From Scatophagus argus (lineage: Eukaryota; Chordata; Actinopteri; Scatophagidae): 64,000 nt of DNA. The translations under genes were made by a program, and so were the position numbers. The notes below the pieces were generated by a model. That model made no database searches. It saw only the letters and a list, made by a program, of their open reading frames with translations, and was not told the DNA's origin. Location: the NCBI RefSeq assembly GCF_020382885.2, contig NC_058516.1:11089902-11153901 (forward strand), in the 5' to 3' direction. This document shows, in pieces, positions 12,090 to 23,059 of this stretch. Within the stretch, counting starts at the first letter, position 1. Each line of letters starts with the position of its first letter.

Positions 12090-14786
12090 TGTGGCAAATG
12101 ATCAATATTGTCACTGATGTTCTTTCTGATATGAACGGTCATCAAAATTCTTTCCAATTAATTTTGTAGTAATTGTTGCACTGTATGTCTTATTTTCATT
12201 GTTGCGGTGACCAAAAGTACTTCTCACTCAGCACAGATTCTACTTTACTTTGACTTAACACAGTAAAATGTAGAAAAACCTCTGAGGAGCTTTTTCACTG
12301 TGGACATGCTGCCCTCTTGTGGCGCTGAAGGAAATTGCACGTAGTTAATGGCCTCACATCTCACCTACAGTAAGAACAGCTATGTTTATCCATTAATTAT
12401 TAGAGCATGGACCAAACTGACATTTGGTATTAGCCTCAGGTTTGTTAAGAGAGCTCAAAAACATCCCCTTAAGCTTTGTGAAAATTCACTGAAGTTGAGC
12501 AATCGGTGCATCTCCAAAATTACAAAATAGTCTCTTGGTACCATACTCACACAAAGTTGGCCATTTTGAATCGTAATGCACACCTTATGTTGAAAATGTT
12601 TACAGAAGCAGTTGTTTTGTTAAACCAATGTGCATCAGTATGAATATTTGTGGTTTATTTTGAAGGCGTTTTTTTTTTTTAGTTTTTTTTCCGTTTTGTA
12701 TTTTGTATTATTAACTTTTTGTACTATCATTTAGATGTTTGTGTACAGGAATAATTGAGTTTTGCTCACGTTAACAGTTACACAAGTCTAGAGTGTGATT
12801 TCACTGATTCGTCTACATCCTGCATCGTCAGAAGTAATTTACAGTGTGCTGTCATTGTAATACTTTTATTTATATCTGACCCATAAGTGTGGCTTGTGTT
12901 TAGGTTATTATGCTGCTTATAAATGTAGTGAAGTAAAGGGTAACAATGGTTAAAAAAAACGGGCAATCATAGTGGAGTGGAAGTGTGAAGAAACGCGTTA
13001 GAGCTTAATTTAAACGCAGCAAAATACAAACTCTCCACAAGAGGGCGCCATTTCACACCTCACGGCCCATCCCGCCTTATATTTCTTCCTAACGTGCTAT
13101 GAGCTTAGTAAAGCTAACCTTGATGTTTCACAATATAGCTTCCTGAATACGCCGAAAATGAGCCAGGTCACAATTTAGGTTCCTTCGTGAGTTATTGTAC
13201 ATTTTTAGATTAAGTTTAAATGTAACTTGCTCGCAGGTAGTGTTTTTTTTCACGTTGAACTGTTTTTTAATGCAAATTTTACTGCAAAACTTAAAAAATA
13301 CGTGTCGCACCTGTTCCCGTGTACAAAATGCTTCAAACAGGGATTGGACTGCGCATTTGCTTTTGTTTTGAAACGGCGGAAGTACTTCCTCTAACTGTAA
13401 CACACAGCTTGACAGGGTCACGCTGCAAATCCAGCCGGATGTTTTGAGTCGCCAGTGTGTGATGGGAACATTTCCTCGTTTTGTTTGTTTGTTTGTTTGT
13501 TTTTAAATTAAAAACTTCTCCAGCGGCGGCCATTGATCAGGTGAGTACCCCCAAACATTGTTAGCAAGAGCCGCAGAGAGGTCGTGACGGTGTTGGTTTG
13601 CACGCGCGTGTTTGGTTTATTGCGCGTTCACCCAACATTTATAATATAGTTTGTGCTTCAACAGGCAAAGTGACGGGGATGCGTTTAAAGGCAGCATCGA
13701 TCAGCCATTTTACTTTGATGTGTTCAAGTGCGCCTCATTGTGGGAAAGTCGCTAGTTTAAATGCTACAAGTGGCTAATCTTGGTTTGTGTATTTTAGTGC
13801 CTGTGAGACTCCTGTTTTCCCATGTAATGTTATAATGTGCTACAATTAATGTTATAGTTAAGTCTGATGTTAAAGAACCTTTGAGTTTTAAGGGTCACTC
13901 CGGGAGTGGGAAGCCGTGTAGTAAAAGTGCAAAGCTAAACCAATCTAAACCTTGGAAATGAGTTTTAACGATATGAATGTTCATATTAGTAATATCGCCT
14001 GAAATGTCACAATTCTGTCAGAAGTAAAACAGTGTTATGTGCTTGTTTTTCTGCATGATAGCGAAGTGGGATGAAAGCGGGCTCGTGTCGATGCAGTGAG
14101 ACCTTCACCTGCCACCCAAGTGCCACCTGGAAATAAAGCCAAACGCAGGACAAGCAAGCAGGCTGACAAACCGAAGGTAGTGTTAGATTTTTCACTTGTT
14201 TACTTATATGTCAAGTTAAAAGTTTGGTCCAGACTTTCTCTACTTGGAAAGTGTCATGAGACAACTTTTGGTGTGATTTGGCGCGATACAAACCGAACTG
14301 AATTGCAGTGAAAGTATAGTTAGTGGCTGCTTTATTAAAAGGGTTATTGAATTCATTCTTATGCCGAAAATAGTTACAGGAAGCTCTCGCTCCTTCATGA
14401 AAAATGGAAACATCTTTATATCAATGAGATATTATAATGGGGATATATTAGGATAAACCAAAAGTTAATGAATTGGAGTTCCTTCCAACAAAATGCTTCC
14501 TGGGAGCTGGAACACACTGCAACACATAACAATAAATATATAATATAATAACAAAAATATGTTGTATATACTTGTATGTGTGTATACTTGTTGATATGTG
14601 CAGTTGCCCGCCACAGCCACAAGAGGGCGCTTCAGATGGAGGCGACCTACAGGTCTGAGCTCCACCTGATGGGGAGCAGAGCGACGACCCGGCTGAAGCG
14701 ACTCGGAGTCACAGCTTGCGAATCACCGGCAGAGGACTGCGAGTAGACACCGGAAATGTACCGGAAAACGTTTCGGTTTCCACATT
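12090..14786 (+). repeat. Tandem unit 5
   Basis: CTCF-like motifs at about 12310-12326 (reverse), 13035-13049 and 14617-14630 (forward). Donor at 13541. The 36-codon frame is 14636-14746. It carries block variant B at 13995-14080, and a small extra duplication of the CCACC segment just after it. Confidence 0.95.
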
Positions 14787-17499
14787 TGTGGCAAATGATC
14801 AATATTGTCACTGATGTTCTTTCTGATATGAACGGTCATCAAAATTCTTTCCAATTAATTTTGTAGTAATTGTTGCACCTCTAATCTTCTGCATGTCTTA
14901 TTTTCATTGTTGCAGTGATCAAAAGTACTTCTCACTCAGCACAGATTCTACTTTACTTTGACTTAACACAGTAAAATGTAGAAAAACCTCTGAGGAGCTT
15001 TTTCACTGTGGACATGCTGCCCTCTTGTGGCGCTGAAGGAAATTGCACGTAGTTAATGGCCTCACATCTCACCTACAGTAAAAACAGCTATGTTTATCCA
15101 TTAATTATTAGAGCATGGACCAAACTGACATTTGGTATTAGCCTCAGGTTTGTTAAGAGAGCTCAAAAACATCCCCTTAAGCTTTGTGAAAATTCACTGA
15201 AGTTGAGCAATCAGTGCATCTCCAAAATTACAAAATAGTCTCTTGGTACCATACTCACACAAAGTTGGCCATTTTGAATTGTGGTGGTTTTTTAATCGTA
15301 ATGCACACAAATGTTTACAGAAGCAGTTGTTTTGTTAAACCAATGTGCATCAGTATGAATAGAAGGCGTTTTTTTTTTAGTTTTTTTTCTGTTTTGTATT
15401 TTGTATTATTAACTTTTTGTACTATCATTTAGATGTTTGTGTACAGGAATAATTAAGTTTTGCTCACGTTAACAGTTACACAAGTCTAGAGTGTGATTTC
15501 ACTGATTCGTCTACATCCTGCATCGTCAGAAGTAATTTACAGTGTGCTGTCATTCTGTTGCTGCTGTCATTGTAATACTTTTATTTACATCTGACCCATA
15601 AGTGTGGCTTGTGTTTAGGTTATTATGCTGCTTATAAATGTAGTGAAGTAAAGGGTAACAATGGTTAAAAAAAACGATCAATCATAGTGGAGTGGAAGTG
15701 TGAAGAAACTCGTTAGAGCTTAATTTAAACGCAGCAAAATACAAACTCTCCACAAGACGGCGCCATTTCACACCTCACGGCCCATCCCGCCTTATATTTC
15801 TTCCTAACGTGCTATGAGTTTAGTAAAGCTAACCTTGATGTTTCACAATATAGCTTCCTGAATACGCCGAAAATGAGTCAGGTCACAATTTAGGTTCCTT
15901 CGTGAGTTATTGTACATTTTTAGATTAAGTTTAAATGTAACTTGCTCGCAGGTGTATGGTAGTGTTTTTTTTCACGTTGAACTGTTTTTTAATGCAAATT
16001 TTACTGCAAAACTTAAAAAATACGTGTCGCACCTGTTCCCGTGTACAAAATGCTTCAAACAGGGATTGGACTGCGCATTTGCTTTTGTTTTGAAACGGCG
16101 GAAGTACTTCCTCTAACTGTAACACACAGTTTGACAGGGTCACGCTGCAAATCCAGCCGGATGTTTTGAGTCGCCAATGTGTGATGGGAACATTTCCTCG
16201 TTTTGTTTGTTTGTTTGTTTGTTTTAAATAAAAACTTCTCCAGCGGCGGCCATTGATCAGGTGAGTACCCCCAAACATTGTTAGCCGGCAAGAGCCGCAG
16301 AGAGGTCGTGACGGTGTTGGTTTGCACGCGCATGTTTGGTTTATTGCGCGTTCAACCAACATTTATAATATAGTTTGTGCTTCAACAGGCAAGGTGACGG
16401 GGATGCGTTTAAAGGCAGCATCGATCAGCCATTTTACTTTGATGTGTTCAAGTGCGCCTCATTGTGGGAAAGTCGCTAGTTTAAATGCTACAAGTGGCTA
16501 ATCTTTGTTTGTGTATTTTAGGGCCTGTGAGACTCCTGTTTTCCCATGTAATGTTATAATGTGCTACAATTAATGTTATAGTTAAGTCTGATGTTAAAGA
16601 ACCTTTGAGTTTTAAGGGTCACTCCGGGAGTGGGAAGCCGTGTAGTAAAAGTGCAAAGCTAAACCAATCTAAACCTTGGAAATGAGTTTTAACGATATGA
16701 ATGTTCATATTAGTAATATCGCCTGAAATGTCACAATTCTGTCAGAAGTAAAACAGTGTTATGTGCTTGTTTTTCTGCATGATAGCGAAGTGGGATGAAA
16801 GCGGGCTCGTGTCGATGCAGCGAGACCTTCACCTGCCACCTGGAAATAAAGCCAAACGCAGGACAAGCAAGGAGGCTGACAAACCGAAGGTAGTGTTAGA
16901 TTTTTCGCTTGTTTACTTATATGTCAAGTTAAAAGTTTGGTCCAGACTTTCTCTACTTGGAAAGTGTCATGAGACAACTTTTGATGTGATTTGGCGCGAT
17001 ACAAACCGAACTGAATTGCAGTGAAATTATAGTTAGTGGCTGCTTTATGAAAAGGGTTATTGAATTCATTCTTATGCCGAAAATAGTTACAGGAAGCTCT
17101 CGCTCCTTCATGAAAAATGGAAACATCTTTATATCAATGAGATATTATGATGGGGATATATTAGGATAAACCAAAAGTTAATGAATTGGAGTTCCTTCCA
17201 ACAAAATGCTTCCTGGGAGCTGGAACACACTGCAACACATAACAATAAATATATAATATAATAACAAAAATATGTTGTATATACTTGTATGTGTGTATAC
17301 TTGTTGATATGTGCAGTTGCCCGCCACAGCCACAAGAGGGCGCTTCAGATGGAGGCGACCTACAGGTCTGATCTCCACCTGATGGGGAGCAGAGCGACGA
17401 CCCGGCTGAAGCGACTCGGAGTCACAGCTTGCGAATCACCGGCAGAGGACTGCGAGTAGACACCGGAAATGCACAGGAAAACGTTTCGGTTTCCACATT
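14787..17499 (+). repeat. Tandem unit 6
   Basis: CTCF-like motifs at about 15018-15034 (reverse), 15750-15764 (forward; AAGACGG instead of AAGAGGG, a core change) and 17330-17343 (forward). Donor at 16261. The 36-codon frame is 17349-17459, with GAT replacing GAG at codon 8. Block variant B at about 16719-16804. Confidence 0.95.
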
Positions 17500-20173
17500 T
17501 GTGGCAAATGATCAATAATTGTCACTGATGTTCTTTCTGATATGAACGGTCATCAAAATTCTTTCCAATTAATTTTGTAGTAATTGTTGCACCTCTAATC
17601 TACTGTATGTCTTATTTCCATTGTTGCAGTGATCAAAAGTACTTCTCACTCAGCACAGATTCTACTTTACTTTGACTTAACACAGTAAAATGTAGAAAAA
17701 CCTCTGAGGAGCTTTTTCACTGTGGACATGCTGCCCTCTTGTGGCGCTGAAGGAAATTGCACGTAGTTAATGGCCTCACATCTCACCTACAGTAAAAACA
17801 GCTATGTTTATCCATTAATTATTAGAGCATGGACCAAACTGACATTTGGTATTAGCCTCAGGTTTGTTAAGAGAGCTCAAAAACATCTCGTTAAGCTTTG
17901 TGAAAATTCACTGAAGTTGAGCAATCAGTGCATCTCCAAAATTACAAAATAGTCTCTTGGTACCATACTCACACAAAGTTGGCCATTTTGAATTGTGGTG
18001 GTTTTTGAATCGTGATGCACACAAATGTTTACAGAAGCAGTTGTTTTGTTAAACCAATGTGCATCAGTATGAATATTTATGGTTTATTTTGAAGGCGTTT
18101 TTTTTCTGTTTTGTATTTTGTATTATAAACTTTTTGTACTATCATTTAGATGTTTGTGTACAGGAATAATTGAGTTTTGCTCACGTTAACAGTTACACAA
18201 GTCTAGAGTGTGATTTCACTGATTCGTCTACATCCTGCATCGTCAGAAGTAATTTACAGTGTGCTGTCATTGTAATACTTTTATTTAAATCTGACCCATA
18301 AGTGTGGCTTGTGTTTAGGTTATTATGCTGCTTATAAATGTAGTGAAGTAAAGGGTAACAATGGTTAAAAAAAACGGGCAATCATAGTGGAGTGGAAGTG
18401 TGAAGAAACGCGTTAGAGCTTAATTTAAACGCAGCAAAATACAAACTCTCCACAAGAGGGCGCCATTTCACACCTCACGGCCCATCCCGCCTTATATTTC
18501 TTCCTAACGTGCTATGAGCTTAGTAAAGCTAACCTTGATGTTTCACAATATAGCTTCCTGAATACGCCGAAAATGAGTCAGGTCACAATTTAGGTTCCTT
18601 CGTGAGTTATTGTACATTTTTAGATTAAGTTTAAATGTAACTTGCTCGCGGGTGTATGGTAGTGTTTTTGTTCACGTTGAACTGTTTTTTAATGCAAATT
18701 TTACTGCAAAACTTAAAAAATACGTGTCGCACCTGTTCCCGTGTACAAAATGCTTCAAACAGGGATTGGACTGCGCATTTGCTTTTGTTTTGAAACGGCG
18801 GAAGTACTTCCTCTAACTGTAACACAGAGCTTGACAGGGTCACGCTGCAAATCCAGCCGGATGTTTTGAGTCGCCAGTGTGTGATGGGAACATTTCCTCG
18901 TTTTGTTTGTTTGTTTGTTTGTTTTAAATAAAAACTTCTCCAGCGGCGGCCATTGATCAGGTGAGTACCCCCAAACATTGTTAGCCGGTAAGAGCCGCAG
19001 AGAGGTGACGGTGTTGGTTTGCACGCGCGTGTTTGGTTTATTGCGCGTTCACCCAACATTTATAATATAGTTTGTGCTTCAACAGGCAAGGGGACGGGGA
19101 TGCGTTTAAAGGCAGCATCGATCAGCCATTTTACTTTGATGTGTTCAAGTGCGCCTCATTGTGGGAAAGTCGCTAGTTTAAATGCTACAAGTGGCTAATC
19201 TTGGTTTGTGTATTTTAGGGCCTGTGAGACTCCTGTTTTCCCATGTAATGTTATAATGTGCTACAATTAATGTTATAGTTAAGTCTGATGTTAAAGAACC
19301 TTTGAGTTTTAAGGGTCACTCCGGGAGTGGGAAGCCGTGTAGTAAAAGTGCAAAGCTAAACCAATCTAAACCTTGGAAATGAGTTTTAACGATATGAATG
19401 TTCATATTAGTAATAGTGTTATATAAGAGCCACTTTGAAAAGAAAAAAATTACTATTTTAATATGATCAGTAGTGTTTTTAACCTCAGACTTATGAGAAA
19501 GAGGTCGCTGTCCGGGCTCGTGTCGATGCAGTGAGACCTTCACCTGCCACCTGGAAATAAAGCCAAACGCAGGACAAGCAAGCAGGCTGACAAACCGAAG
19601 GTAGTGTTAGATTTTTCACTTGTTTACTTATATGTCAAGTTAAAAGTTTGGTCCAGACTTTCTCTACTTGGAAAGTGTCATGAGACAACTTTTGGTGTGT
19701 GATACAAACCGAACTGAATTGCAGTGAAATTATAGTTAGTGGCTGCTTTATGAAGAGGGTTATTGAATTCATTCTCATGCTGAAAATATGAAAAGGAAGC
19801 ATCTTTATATGAGTACATCTTTATATCAATGAGATATAATAATCAGGATATATTGGGGTAAACCAAAAGTTAATGAATTGGAGTTCCTTCCAACAAAACG
19901 CTTCCTGTGAGCCGGAAGACACTGCAACAGAAAAAAATATGTCGTATATGCTTGTATGTGTGTTTACTTGTCGATATCATTAACAGTGCAGTTGCCCGTC
20001 ACAGCCACAAGAGGGCGCTTCAGATGGAGGCGACCTACAGGTCTGAGCTCCACCTGATGGGGAGCAGAGCGACGACCCGGCTGAAGCGACTCGGAGTCAC
20101 AGCTTGCGAATCACCGGCAGAGGACTGCGAGTAGACACCGGAAATGCACAGGAAACGTTTCGGTTTCCACATT
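17500..20173 (+). repeat. Tandem unit 7 (right edge copy)
   Basis: CTCF-like motifs at about 17732-17748 (reverse), 18450-18464 and 20005-20018 (forward). Donor at 18961. The 36-codon frame is 20024-20134. Block variant A. The stretch 19700-19990 is clearly more diverged than in other copies, with several indels, as expected for an edge unit that escapes homogenisation. The following 36-codon segment is nevertheless conserved. Confidence 0.95.
20007..20134 (+). other. Exon-like segment with a conserved 36-codon frame (unit 7 copy)
   Basis: After an AG acceptor-like site (GTTGCCCGTCACAG) a frame of 36 codons begins at 20024 (MEATYRSELH...) and ends at TAG. It is rich in Arg, Glu, Ser and Thr and I do not recognise it. 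The same frame is intact in all seven units. Within its 111 bases I find two variable positions: CGC/CGG (both Arg) and one Glu to Asp change in unit 6. The frame is open upstream, so it could be the last coding part of a spliced gene. The overlapping CTCF-like motif could equally explain conservation at its 5' edge. Confidence 0.3.
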
Positions 20174-21300
20174 TGTTTGCCGAGTGTGTATTTGTGTGTG
20201 TGAAATGAAATATAAAATGAAATATCTACACTGGACGTGGCAAACGAGAATTAGCAGGCCTGCGAATGAGCCACAACATTACAACCGCTGTAAGTGGATT
20301 TTGAAAAGTATAGCAAACTGTCTGTAGACAAATGAAAGCTTTATTGGCTGTGAATAAAAGCTGTCAAGCGATGGAAAATAAAACAGAAAAAGCAGTTGTG
20401 GAGGAGAACAACATGTTGTATTTCCTTCTTCTTCATGTCACGTCAGTCAGTCGTGTCCTCTTTAATTGCAGTCGCAACCGGATTTTAATTTGCATTTGTC
20501 AGGGTTTGTGGTCGACGTGAGAAGAAATGTCAGTCCAAGATCCCAAACTCATGAGGGAAAGCGAGAGGACATAGAGATGGTAGAAGGACTGCATGGAGAT
20601 TCGATTACAGACAGGCTAAAAGGTCAATAATAATGTCGTCATAACCCTGTCCGTCCTGTCTGTGTGTCCTGTCTCTTACATGTTCCTCCAACATCCAGCA
20701 AGCAAACAGGTCTTATTCACAACAGTCTGTGTGTGTGTGTGAGTGAAAAAACAGAAAGAAGTAAAAGTAAAATAGATGCCGGCACTCCCTCTAGCGGTCG
20801 ACTTCTGGAATAGCATAAAAGGTGTAACAGCAGTATGAATACACTTGATTGTACTGATGTCAAATCATACTGGCTGACGGAGGACAGACCCTGTAAGAAT
20901 ACTGCGAGTGTTCAGGTTTAAAAAAAGCATAAAGAAACACAAAGCAATTATTTAATTAAAGATAAGGTTGCTCTTTGTTGCAAAAATAATCATGTTTTTG
21001 TTTTTTGATGACTTTTAATTGGAGCTGTGAGGAACCAAGCGAAGGTCCAAATGTTGACATGAACTAAAGGTGACAAAGCATTAAAAGGATTCCAGTGTGT
21101 CGCACGCACAGCAGCAGCTCAGCGAGACGAGCAGCTGATGGAGCTGCTGTTCCCTTCAAAGTTTTCTTTTCACTAACGTAAACAATAAAGCAGGAGATTC
21201 GGCGGTCCATGTTGAGGTATCGCTGCATACCTCAACACGATAAGCTCCTGCCCGGTGACGTTATTACGTTATCCATCTTCAATTACGTATTGTCGCTGCA
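20174..21300. other. Intergenic, no gene recognised
   Basis: The sequence after the array holds a short GT tract near 20728-20741 and a CTCF-like CCCTCTAGCGGTCG at about 20787. Open frames are short and carry no recognisable domain. Confidence 0.5.
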
Positions 21301-21370
21301 CAGGTGCGTATCCTCCATGCGATTGGCTGCTTGTAACGAGTCACAGGTGTCTGTTAATGAGGCGGGCCAG

Positions 21371-22885
21371 TATAAAAGCGACAGTCCTTCCCCTGCTTCT
21401 TTCTTTGCGCCCTGTCATCTCTTCCGGGTCGGAGGTCGTTTGGCCCGTCAGGTATGTCCGCGTGCTGCTTTGTGTTTTCTTACTGCTCTTAAAGCGTCGT
21501 TGTTGTTCTTGTGTTGCAGGGCGACTGCTCGTGTGCGGCTCCGTTTGTTGGCTGAGGTAAGTGTCTTCTTTCTTTACGCTACGGTCGATGCTCTCAGGTG
21601 TCTGACGCTATTGTTCCTGCAGGTAAACGCCGGTGGCTGCCAGGAGTCCTGTCCCTTTGTCCGCTCCTGCCTCCTGTTGTGTGAGGGTGTGTGTCCGCTA
21701 ACAAGGTTTGTATGTGTGCTGTAGCGTGCGCCTCAGTATTGTTTTCAGCGTAGTTAACAATAGTAAAAGCGTTACGGCGAGAGGCGGGTGCACCGTGAAC
21801 CGGCTGCCGGTCAGTCGCAGTGCCGACACACGAAAACGCACACGCTCAGTCACACGAAGGGGCCATGCAGAGTAGCGTGCATGTTTCGAGGAGGAAACCC
21901 ACGCAGGCACAGGGTGAACATGCAAAGTCCACACAGAAGGCCCACACCGGGGTGTGATAAAAGCGATGCAGACGTTAGCCTAAGATCACATGTTGGGACA
22001 CGGAGTCTAAATCAGTATCCGTAGTAGAAGTAAGTTGGTATCTGTAAAAATAAGTGTCTTTATGCAAGTACATATAAGTATATTAGTCTAAGTATCGGTA
22101 ATATAAATGTAACAGTCTAATGGAGCGTGTGAGTTCAGTCTTAAAGGGGGACGAGAGCTACTTTGACAAACTGTGGGCTCCCTTTTTGAATCGCCTACCA
22201 GGTGACGTAGCGACTCCAGTACGCAGAGGTGGCTGCAGTATGGACCGGCGCCCCTATAGTGTTGTTTTTATCTTGTTTTTCCCTGTTTTTATAGTTTTTA
22301 TTTCATGCAGGTAAAGTGCTGCTCCACCTCCACTGTCGTTGGTCCCAGCTGAGCCTGGTTGTGCAGCGGTGTCACCTGTTTATTTGTCTGCGCTTGGCAC
22401 AGAACGGTGATCTGTGTGGTAAGTCGAGGTGCTGCTATGGCGGAGTAAGTGTTGGCAGTATGTTAGTTCATGCATTTATTTATGTATGTTTGTGTTTTTG
22501 TATGTCAGCACGTGAATGTGTAGCAGGTAGAGTAGTATTAGTTGCAAAGTATTTATGGTTGCATGTCATGTGAATGTGTAGCAGGTGGAGTGCTGCTCCA
22601 GCTCCACTGTGACAGGGTGTCACTTGTTTATGGCTGCTTAGCTTCTTATGTTTCATGAGCCTGAGTGTTGTGGTATACAAATGTGGTTTATTCCTTTTCC
22701 AGGGCAGGAGCTGAGAGGCAGTTGCTCCTGGTGGTGTTTCCCCTCTCACTCACCATAACTTGGTGTGGCATGTGGTGATTTGGTTTGTAGTGTCCTTGCC
22801 CTGCCTTTGTCTGTTTCCAAACTGTTTATTTTGTCCCTCTGTATTGTAAGTCATTTGTAATAAATGAATATAAGCTAAATGTGTG
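21371..22885 (+). ncRNA. Putative spliced long noncoding RNA unit with TATA box and poly(A) signal
   Basis: A TATAAAAG box lies at 21371-21378, with an ATTGG (inverted CCAAT) about 50 bases upstream. Good splice signals follow in order: donor CAG/GTATGT after 21451; acceptor TTGTGTTGCAG before 21520 and donor GAG/GTAAGT after 21556 (a 37-base exon); acceptor TTCCTGCAG before 21623; acceptor TTTCATGCAG before 22311 with donor GTG/GTAAGT after 22418; acceptor GTGTAGCAG before 22585; acceptor TTCCTTTTCCAG before 22703. AATAAA lies at 22859-22864. Open frames across the region run through these junctions and show no known domain, so I read it as noncoding. The exon starts at 22311 and 22585 are related (both continue GTGCTGCTCCA), suggesting internal duplication. 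Exon pairing is inferred. Confidence 0.5.
21776..21957 (+). repeat. Diverged fish dispersed repeat inside the noncoding unit
   Basis: Segments such as GCGAGAGGCGGG, GGTCAGTCGCAG, AAACCCACGCAGGCACAGG and GAACATGCAAA match, in order, the full-length dispersed repeats at 42170-42530 and 59993-60348. This copy is older or more rearranged and lacks the CCATTTTCTATACCGC start. Confidence 0.8.
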
Positions 22886-22992
22886 TGACCTCATTGTAAC
22901 AAAGGTACGGCTCAAAGTTAACTAACTTTACAGCTTTCCCTCCTTAAGCAAGAGCTGAGACACAAAGATTGGCAACATTGTTTCAACAGTGC

Positions 22993-22998
22993 TTTATT
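22993..22998 (-). other. Minus-strand poly(A) signal candidate
   Basis: TTTATT on the plus strand gives AATAAA on the minus strand, about 130 bases past the plus-strand signal at 22859. This would fit a convergent minus-strand transcript whose 3' end crosses the minisatellite, such as the former STAT1 copy. One hexamer is weak evidence. Confidence 0.25.
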
Positions 22999-23059
22999 GA
23001 AAGGTCAGTCTTCCAAAAACCAGTTGAAGTACAATAATCTGTAAAAAAAATTTTTTAAC

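Larger units (their letters stand above)
1202..20173 (+). repeat. Macrosatellite: seven head-to-tail copies of a 2.7-kb unit
   Basis: Taking TGTGGCAAATGATC as the start of the unit, copies begin at 1202, 3915, 6647, 9382, 12090, 14787 and 17500, and the last ends near 20173. Unit lengths are 2674 to 2735 bases. Copies differ by small indels and a few percent of substitutions, so the array is young or homogenised. Every unit holds three CTCF-like motifs, an ETS/YY1-type GC island followed by a GTGAGT donor, and a 36-codon frame behind an AG acceptor. There is no recognisable transposase, reverse transcriptase or long protein-coding frame, so this is neither a plain transposon nor an rRNA or histone array. 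The edges are clean at this resolution: 7.0 units. Confidence 0.98.

Noticed and set aside
21209-21724. A 171-codon plus-strand frame over the noncoding unit
   Set aside because: It runs through a TATA box and three strong splice junctions and has no recognisable motif.
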